Source of the DNA: JAFGQJ01 sp964495755
GTDB taxonomy: Bacteria; Spirochaetota; Spirochaetia; SZUA-6; DRHE01
DNA length: 11,484 bases
Assembly: GCA_964495755.1 (NCBI GenBank)
Contig: CAZBXU010000119.1
Coordinates: 1 to 11,484 of the forward strand
Direction of reading: 5' to 3'
A program made the translations under genes and the position numbers. Of the stretch, positions 6,326-11,484 are shown piece by piece. Each line of letters begins with the position of its first letter. Position 1 is the first letter of the stretch. The notes beneath the pieces were generated by a model. It did not search any database. It saw only the letters and a list, made by a program, of their open reading frames with translations, and had not been told where the DNA came from.

Positions 6326-7049
6326 ACAGGTCCGGCTTCAGCTCTATATGGCTCGGTGCGGTATCGGCTCTAGAAGGCATTGCGAGACCTACATACGTGA
6401 AGGAAGAGTTACGGTTAACGGGGTCATTGCCGCGTTGGGGACCAAGGTTACAGCCTCGGATCGCGTGTATTTGGGCAGACGGCGCCTGAGTCCCGAAACC
6501 GAGACGGTGTATCTGGCTGTCAACAAACCGCCGGGATACCTGTGCGCCAACAGCGACAGCCGGGGTAGACCTCTTGTACTCGATTTGCTTCAGGATGTTG
6601 CCGTGCGGATTTTCCACGTGGGCAGGCTCGACTTGCGTTCGAGCGGCCTGATCTTTTATACCAACGATGGAACCTTCGCCAAAATCGTGTCTCATCCTTC
6701 TTCGAGAATCGAAAAGGAATACATCGTCGAGGCAAAAGATCCAATCAGCGAAGAGGTACTGGCAAAGTACAATCGGGGGCTGACTATCGCCGGTGAACAT
6801 TATCGGTTGCGGAAGTACCAGTATAAGACGCCGAGAAAGGTCATTCTTACCCTTATCGAAGGGAAAAACCGGGAAATTCGACGGGTTTTTCAACACTTCA
6901 GGGTGAATTTGAAGCGAATTCACAGGGTGCGTGTCGGTTGCGTGGAAGTGCGGGGCCTCCCTGCGGGAGGATACCGCATGCTCAGCCGTAAGGAGATATC
7001 CTGGTTTGTCAACCACGGGAAAGGGGAAGACGATGGTCGTGGCGATTGA
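6318..7049 (+). CDS. rluB: 23S rRNA pseudouridine synthase, RluB/RsuA family
   Basis: Enzymes of this family isomerise specific uridines of ribosomal RNA to pseudouridine. An N-terminal S4 RNA-binding domain (about residues 6-50: MARCGIGSRRHCETYIREGR) is followed by the catalytic domain. This holds HVGRLDLRSSGLIFYTNDG at 100-118 with the catalytic Asp105, KEYIVEAKDP at 133-142 and EGKNREIRRVF at 181-191. The motif usually reads GRLDxxTxGLLL; here Thr is replaced by Ser. The length of 243 residues fits. I chose ATG 6318, which gives an eight-base overlap with scpB and puts the S4 domain at the N-terminus. The longer frame from 6267 would add a basic, unrelated stretch read from scpB's coding sequence. 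Neighbourhood with scpB is common for rluB, which favours RluB over RluE/RluF/RsuA, but the exact target uridine cannot be read from the sequence. Confidence 0.88.
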   Translation: MSEQVRLQLYMARCGIGSRRHCETYIREGRVTVNGVIAALGTKVTASDRVYLGRRRLSPETETVYLAVNKPPGYLCANSDSRGRPLVLDLLQDVAVRIFHVGRLDLRSSGLIFYTNDGTFAKIVSHPSSRIEKEYIVEAKDPISEEVLAKYNRGLTIAGEHYRLRKYQYKTPRKVILTLIEGKNREIRRVFQHFRVNLKRIHRVRVGCVEVRGLPAGGYRMLSRKEISWFVNHGKGEDDGRGD

Positions 7050-7698
7050 CGGTCCCGCGGGCTCCGGAAAGAGCACGATCGCAAAGAGGGTAGCGAAGAC
7101 GACGGGGTTCGGTTATTTGGACTCCGGCCTGTTGTACCGAGGAATCGCAAAAGCGGTTCTCGATTCGGGACAAGACCCCGAGGATACTGGTGTTGTGGAA
7201 GCAATCGCTTCCCAGTGCCGGTTTGAGATGCCCGCCGATGAGCTTCTGTTGAACGGGCGACCGTTGACGGCAATCCACACGGATCGAATCGATCGCTGGT
7301 CGGCAATTCATTCCAGAATCATCGAAGTTCGGAAAACGGTGAACGCTCAGATCCGCAGCATAGCCGGGAGCAACGACATTATCGTCATGGGCAGGGACAT
7401 CGGTACGATAGTGTTTCCCGATGCAGAACTGAAAATCTTTCTCGATGCTTCGATCGAAGCCAGGGCTGCCCGCAGGTATCGTCAGGGAAGCAGTGATCTG
7501 AACGAGCAAGAGATTCGTAAAAAGATCGAGCAGCGGGATGCAATCGACAGAGCGAAACCATTCGGCAAGCTGATCCAAGCTCCGGATGCCCTCTATATGG
7601 ATACGTCGGACTTGACCATAGATGAAGTTTGTGACAGAGTAGTACGGAAAATCCTCAAGCTTACGAGAAATCAATCGGGAGTTGAATACGGGCAATGA
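7033..7698 (+). CDS. cmk: Cytidylate kinase
   Basis: Cmk phosphorylates CMP and dCMP with ATP for pyrimidine salvage and DNA precursor supply. The 221-residue protein has the typical length (about 220-230). It carries Walker A GPAGSGKS at 7-14, the substrate region YLDSGLLYRGIAKAV at 28-42, GRDIGTIVFPDAELKIFLDA at 120-139, the Arg-rich lid ARAARRYRQ at 143-151, and RDAIDRAKPFGKLIQAPDAL at 168-187. The usual LDTGAMYR is LDSGLLYR here, a conservative variant in the nucleoside pocket. ATG 7033 is chosen because it has the best ribosome binding site in the operon (AGGGG at 7022-7026, six bases away) and puts the Walker A motif at the N-terminus. It overlaps the pseudouridine synthase gene by 17 bases and rpsA by ATGA. 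Confidence 0.94.
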   Translation: MVVAIDGPAGSGKSTIAKRVAKTTGFGYLDSGLLYRGIAKAVLDSGQDPEDTGVVEAIASQCRFEMPADELLLNGRPLTAIHTDRIDRWSAIHSRIIEVRKTVNAQIRSIAGSNDIIVMGRDIGTIVFPDAELKIFLDASIEARAARRYRQGSSDLNEQEIRKKIEQRDAIDRAKPFGKLIQAPDALYMDTSDLTIDEVCDRVVRKILKLTRNQSGVEYGQ

Positions 7699-9395
7699 TC
7701 TCTGAAGAAAAGAACAACGCTGATGAACTCATTGAGCAGCGTCTGCGCGAAGAATACCTGCAAACCCTTGCCCAGGTTGCAGAAGGACAGATGTTGCCCG
7801 GGCAAATCGTCGAGGCCGACAACGAGTTTGTATACGTTGATGTAGGCCTCAAATCGGAAGGCAAGATACCGATCGATGAGTTCGAGGAGCCCCCCGCCAT
7901 CGGGGATACGGTATACGTAATCCTGCTCAGTCGGGAAAGCCGCCGCGGAGAAGTAGTTGTATCCAAGAAGAAGGCGGACGAGAAGATGTTCTGGAAAAAC
8001 CTTCGAATCGCCTTTGACCAGCATGAACCGGTCCCTGGATCGATTGCCAGACGGATTAAGGGAGGTTTTGAGGCGGATCTGGGAAACGATGTAACGGCCT
8101 TTTTACCGCTGTCCAAGACCGATATTCTCCGGGTAGCAGATCCTGACGCGTATGTCGGCCTAACGACCTCATTTTATATTGAAAGGCTCTATCATCACAG
8201 CAAGGTCAATATCGTCGTGAACAGAAGGGATTGGCTGGGGGACGAGAACAACAGAAAGAGAGAAGAGTTCTTCCAGAATACCGCAATCGGTGACGAGGTG
8301 GAGGGTATCGTCAAGACATTTACCTCCTTCGGGGCTTTTATCGATCTGGGAGGATTTGACGGTCTCCTCCATATCAACGACATGAGCTGGGGGCACATAA
8401 ACTCCCCAAAGGTAATCGTGTCGATCGGCGATACCATACAGGTGAAGGTGATTCGTCTCGATTCGGAAGAGAGGAAGATCAACTTAAGCCTGAAGCATTT
8501 CTCGGAAGATCCCTGGACTCATTTTGAAGACCACTACCAAACTGAGGATGTGGTCAAAGGAAAAGTCACAAAGTTGACCGATTTTGGCGCTTTTATAGAG
8601 ATCGAAGAGGGAATCGAAGGCCTTGCTCACATTTCAGAGATGTCTTGGGTCAAAAAAATCAGACATCCGAAAGAATTGCTTCAAGTAAATGATATCGTGG
8701 AAACCAAAATTCTTTCCTATGACATCCAGCAGGGCAGGCTGTCTCTGGGTCTGAAGCAGGTATTGCCCAATCCCTGGGATGACATCGACAATCGATACCC
8801 GGTGGGCATGCGCTTGAAACGAAAGATCAAAAACATCACAAACTTCGGAGCCTTTCTTGAGGTAGAGGAAGGGATCGACGGCCTGCTGCACCTCGACGAC
8901 ATGTCGTGGACCAAGAGACCCAAACATCCCTCAGCTCTTTACAACCAGGGAGACGAGATCGAGGTCATGGTCATCGATCTGGAAAAAGAAAATCAACGGA
9001 TCAAGCTCGGAGTCAAACAGCTCACAGAAGATCCCTGGCGATCTTTGTCCAAAGCCTTTCGGCGGGGCAGTGTCATCGAAGGGGAGATCACCGGTATTAC
9101 GGATTTCGGATTTTTTGTGAAAGTTCAGGGAGACATCGAAGGATTGGTGAACAAGTCGAATCTTTTCGAACCGAGCACCGAGTCAATCGATGACATTTTC
9201 GAACGCTACAAGGTCGGTGATACGGTAAAGGCCGTTGTTACGGATATCAACGCTGCTAAGCAAAAACTCGCCCTGTCCATTCGAGAATACACAAGACGGA
9301 TGCAGCAGGAAACCATGGTACAGTACATCCACGACGATTCCGTAGAGGAGAAAGCAACCCTCGCTGATTTCATAAAAGACAAGAGCAAGGATTGA
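7695..9395 (+). CDS. rpsA: 30S ribosomal protein S1
   Basis: S1 binds the 30S subunit and unfolds and recruits mRNA. The 566-residue protein has the full six-domain layout (E. coli S1 has 557). The S1/OB domains fall at about 35-91, 113-177, 198-268, 285-355, 370-442 and 457-530. Domains 3, 4 and 5 are the most alike: each has an FGAF strand and an (E/D)MSW segment, and is followed by a DPW or NPW linker. Domains 1 and 2 are divergent, as expected for the ribosome-binding half, and domain 6 has FGFF instead of FGAF. A short charged tail follows. The ATG overlaps the cmk stop. The only Shine-Dalgarno-like stretch, GGGAG at 7677-7681, is 13 bases away, so initiation probably relies on coupling. 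The cmk-rpsA order matches many bacteria. Confidence 0.97.
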   Translation: MISEEKNNADELIEQRLREEYLQTLAQVAEGQMLPGQIVEADNEFVYVDVGLKSEGKIPIDEFEEPPAIGDTVYVILLSRESRRGEVVVSKKKADEKMFWKNLRIAFDQHEPVPGSIARRIKGGFEADLGNDVTAFLPLSKTDILRVADPDAYVGLTTSFYIERLYHHSKVNIVVNRRDWLGDENNRKREEFFQNTAIGDEVEGIVKTFTSFGAFIDLGGFDGLLHINDMSWGHINSPKVIVSIGDTIQVKVIRLDSEERKINLSLKHFSEDPWTHFEDHYQTEDVVKGKVTKLTDFGAFIEIEEGIEGLAHISEMSWVKKIRHPKELLQVNDIVETKILSYDIQQGRLSLGLKQVLPNPWDDIDNRYPVGMRLKRKIKNITNFGAFLEVEEGIDGLLHLDDMSWTKRPKHPSALYNQGDEIEVMVIDLEKENQRIKLGVKQLTEDPWRSLSKAFRRGSVIEGEITGITDFGFFVKVQGDIEGLVNKSNLFEPSTESIDDIFERYKVGDTVKAVVTDINAAKQKLALSIREYTRRMQQETMVQYIHDDSVEEKATLADFIKDKSKD

Positions 9396-9413
9396 TCGGG
9401 GCCTCCCCAGCCC

Positions 9414-10922
9414 ATGTTGAAATCTGCAATCGATCGCAACAAATTTGAGACCCTCATAGAACTAAATGCACTGATCAATTCTGAGCATTCCGACGGCAAG
9501 GGGCTGCTCAAGACTATCATTGAATCAGCCACCCGCCTGATGAAGGCGGATGCTTCGTCTCTCCTGCTCGTCAATCCGGAGAACAATAAACTGTACTTTG
9601 AAATCGCCTTAGGGACAAAAGGTCCTGAGATGCAGCGTTTCTCTTTAAATATGGGTGAAGGAATCGCCGGGTGGGTGGCGGCCAACAACAGATCCCTGAT
9701 CGTGAACGACGTCGAGTCAGATACACGTTTTTTCTCCGACATCAGCAAAAAGATCAATTTCCCGACGAAATCGATCCTTGCCGTTCCAATGCGGGAGAAA
9801 GAGCGATGCGTTGGAGTGATTGAAATCATCAACAAATTCGACGGCGGAAGCTTTACCGAAGAGGATCTGGAATGGCTGGAGATCTTTGCCACCCAGGCCG
9901 CAATCGCGATTCAGAACTCCCGTTCTCTTCAAAAGGTACAGGAGGAGGTTACACTCCTACAGGACGAGATCCAGACGGACAAGGGATATCACACCTTTAT
10001 TGGTGAAAGCAAGGCGATCCAGGAAAAGCTGGATATCGCGCTGCGGGCCGCCAAGACCGATTCTTCGGTGTTGCTGTTGGGAGAAAGCGGGGTAGGGAAG
10101 GAGCTTTTTGCCGAACAGATCCATCTACATAGCCCGCGTAGCAACAACCCGTTGATTCGGGTGAACTGTGCTGCCCTTCCGGAGGGCCTTCTGGAAAGCG
10201 AGCTCTTCGGGCACGTGAAGGGAGCGTTCACCGGCGCCAGCAACGACCGCCGCGGTAGGTTCGAACTTGCAGACGGAGGCACCATATTTCTCGATGAAAT
10301 TGGTGATCTCCCGCTGAACCTGCAGGTCAAGCTGCTCAGGGTGATCCAGCACCGGATGTTTGAACGCGTGGGAGGCTCAGAGCCTCTCAAGGTCGATGTC
10401 CGCATCATCGCCGCTACCAACAGAGATATCGAAAAAGAGGTGGAGAGCGGCAGATTTCGGGTGGATCTCTACTACCGGCTGAACGTGCTGCCGATCTATA
10501 TACCGCCCCTGCGGGAACGGAGAGAGGATATACCGCTGTTGGCGGAGTTTTTTTTAAAGCGTTTCAACAGGGAGATCAAGAAGCAGATCAACGGCTTCGC
10601 ACCGGAAGCGATGGAGGTTCTTCTCTCCTATTCCTGGCCCGGAAATGTGCGGGAACTAGAAAACGCGGTAGAACGGGCCGTGGTAATCACTCAGGGCGAT
10701 GCGATTACCCCGGATGTATTTATTCTGGATAAAATATCTGAAAGCGCCGAAGACGAGTATAACGGCAGATCTCTGAAAGAAGCCGTCAATATATTTAAAA
10801 AACACTACATTAGACAAATTCTCGAAATGAATCGGTGGAATCAGACAAAAACATCGAAGCTGCTGGGAATCCAGCGCACCTACCTATCTCGATTGATCAA
10901 GGAGCTGAAAATCAATCGCTGA
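9414..10922 (+). CDS. GAF-domain sigma-54-dependent transcriptional activator
   Basis: This 502-residue bacterial enhancer-binding protein has three parts. A GAF sensor domain covers about 10-170 (ASSLLLVNPENNKLYFEIAL, ILAVPMREKERCVGVIEIIN). An AAA+ domain covers about 193-430, with Walker A GESGVGKE at 223-230, the sigma-54-contacting loop GAFTGA at 270-275, Walker B TIFLDE at 290-295, arginine-finger region RFRVDLYYRLNVLP at 347-360 and sensor II SWPGNVRELENAV at 407-419. A Fis-type helix-turn-helix lies at about 470-500 (WNQTKTSKLLGIQRTYLSRL). All motifs needed to remodel sigma-54 RNA polymerase are intact, so the genome should encode RpoN. The architecture is that of NifA/FhlA-type activators, with no response-regulator receiver domain. 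It begins 18 bases after rpsA and has no clear Shine-Dalgarno. The ligand and target genes cannot be read from the window. Confidence 0.93.
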   Translation: MLKSAIDRNKFETLIELNALINSEHSDGKGLLKTIIESATRLMKADASSLLLVNPENNKLYFEIALGTKGPEMQRFSLNMGEGIAGWVAANNRSLIVNDVESDTRFFSDISKKINFPTKSILAVPMREKERCVGVIEIINKFDGGSFTEEDLEWLEIFATQAAIAIQNSRSLQKVQEEVTLLQDEIQTDKGYHTFIGESKAIQEKLDIALRAAKTDSSVLLLGESGVGKELFAEQIHLHSPRSNNPLIRVNCAALPEGLLESELFGHVKGAFTGASNDRRGRFELADGGTIFLDEIGDLPLNLQVKLLRVIQHRMFERVGGSEPLKVDVRIIAATNRDIEKEVESGRFRVDLYYRLNVLPIYIPPLRERREDIPLLAEFFLKRFNREIKKQINGFAPEAMEVLLSYSWPGNVRELENAVERAVVITQGDAITPDVFILDKISESAEDEYNGRSLKEAVNIFKKHYIRQILEMNRWNQTKTSKLLGIQRTYLSRLIKELKINR

Positions 10923-10927
10923 GGGAC

Positions 10928-10937
10928 ACACCGGTGT
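10928..10937. repeat. Perfect 10-base palindrome between activator and TPR gene
   Basis: ACACCGGTGT is a perfect inverted repeat in the 48-base gap between the sigma-54 activator stop and the next start. It lacks a following T-run, so it is not a good intrinsic terminator; it could be a small operator half-site pair or chance. Confidence 0.3.
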
Positions 10938-10970
10938 TCTGCTCGTACACCTGAGGAGAAGGAGACGCCT

Positions 10971-11484
10971 ATGTTGGGCTCGGAGAGTGAAGGTAAAACG
11001 CGAAGTACTGAAACCAAGCCACGGTTTGTTGAACGGCTGACTGTTTTTCTTCAAAAATACCGCATCGTATTATTGGTCATATTGATTGCTCTGGTCCTGT
11101 TTTTGGTCGTGTACTTTGGCTGGTCGGAGTGGAACAAACGAACCCTGGAACGATCCGCTCTGATGGCTGAACGCACCGAAAGTATGTACGAACAGTGGCT
11201 GGGCGAAAGCGACGAATCGGCGCAAAGCTCGATCCAGCAAGAGCTGGATGAGCTGATCGATCAGGTACTGAAACGATATCCCAGACAGTATGCGGCCCAA
11301 AGAGCCCGCTTTATTCGGGCAAATTTGGCCTTCGAAAACGAGCAGTGGCAGGAGGCTGCGGAGAGCTACTCAAGCGTAGCAGATTCCTTTCCGAAATCCT
11401 ACCTGGCGCTTCTGAGTCTGTTCAACGCCGGGGTTGCCTACGAGCAGATGGATGATCTGGATCAGGCTATTGCGGCCTATCAGA
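10971..11484 (+). CDS. Membrane-anchored TPR protein (YfgM-like), 3' end outside window
   Basis: The frame opens at ATG 10971 and runs without a stop to the right edge (171 complete codons), so the gene is 3'-partial. It has the strongest ribosome binding site near this end: AGGAGAAGGAG at 10954-10964, six bases before the ATG. The protein has a charged cytoplasmic N-terminus of about 30 residues, one transmembrane helix at about 31-50 (RIVLLVILIALVLFLVVYFG), then helical TPR-like repeats (residues about 83-171) such as YAAQRARFIRANLAFENEQW and YLALLSLFNAGVAYEQMDDL. This single-span plus TPR layout is that of YfgM/TPR_21-type proteins, which in other bacteria assist envelope protein folding at the translocon. 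That role here is inference from architecture. A type II orientation, with the TPRs outside the cytoplasm, is likely. It may share a transcript with the activator. Confidence 0.85.
   Translation, partial: MLGSESEGKTRSTETKPRFVERLTVFLQKYRIVLLVILIALVLFLVVYFGWSEWNKRTLERSALMAERTESMYEQWLGESDESAQSSIQQELDELIDQVLKRYPRQYAAQRARFIRANLAFENEQWQEAAESYSSVADSFPKSYLALLSLFNAGVAYEQMDDLDQAIAAYQ

Noticed and set aside
6177..7076. Long minus-strand open frame of 299 codons
   Set aside because: It is antisense to scpB, the pseudouridine synthase and the start of cmk, which all have clear family motifs; its translation shows no domain and no ribosome binding site.
7612..7645. TTGACC inside cmk as a possible internal rpsA promoter
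   Set aside because: No -10-like hexamer occurs 16-19 bases downstream; the nearest candidate needs a 22-base spacer.
7009..7695. Minus-strand open frame of 228 codons covering nearly all of cmk
   Set aside because: cmk on the plus strand has intact Walker A and CMP kinase motifs; the antisense frame shows no recognisable protein features.
8290..9060. Repeated segments within rpsA as a DNA repeat array
   Set aside because: These are the homologous S1 domains 3-5; similarity is at the protein level and expected for S1.
9206..9892. Minus-strand open frame of 228 codons, Ser/Arg/Leu-rich
   Set aside because: Antisense to the end of rpsA and the GAF domain; its composition is that expected from the reverse frame of a real gene.

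Overview
The window is a densely packed stretch of bacterial housekeeping chromosome at moderate G+C. The gene set and its order (TPR membrane protein and dtd, recA-folK, scpA-scpB-pseudouridine synthase-cmk-rpsA, a GAF/sigma-54 activator, a membrane-anchored TPR protein) and the look of the hypothetical proteins suggest a spirochaete, probably a free-living Spirochaetaceae/Sediminispirochaeta-like organism. This assignment is inference from gene content and remembered family resemblance, not from a search.

Layout: (1) Positions 1-2627, plus strand: the 3' part of an exported hypothetical protein, a TPR protein with one membrane span, and D-aminoacyl-tRNA deacylase (dtd), the last two joined by an ATGA overlap. 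(2) Positions 2601-3299, minus strand: an exported all-helical hypothetical protein whose 3' end overlaps that of dtd. (3) Positions 3300-3465: a divergent intergenic region with what look like two back-to-back sigma-70 promoters, one for recA and one for the minus-strand gene. (4) Positions 3466-5022: recA and folK in the same frame, separated by one stop and one codon. (5) Positions 5050-9395: scpA, scpB, an RluB-like 23S rRNA pseudouridine synthase, cmk and rpsA, four consecutive junctions with overlapping genes and so probably one operon; a good promoter lies in the tail of folK, and scpA seems to start almost at the transcript's 5' end. (6) Positions 9414-10922: a GAF-AAA+-Fis sigma-54-dependent activator just after rpsA. 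(7) From 10971 to the right edge: the 5' part of a membrane-anchored TPR protein with a strong ribosome binding site.

Functionally the central cluster combines chromosome work (RecA recombination, ScpAB of the SMC condensin) with translation (Dtd proofreading, rRNA modification, ribosomal protein S1) and nucleotide/folate supply (Cmk, FolK). No tRNA, rRNA, CRISPR array, insertion sequence, phage gene or toxin-antitoxin pair is visible. I found no convincing new system; the points worth checking are promoter and translation-start architecture, the gene overlaps, and the unassigned exported and membrane proteins.
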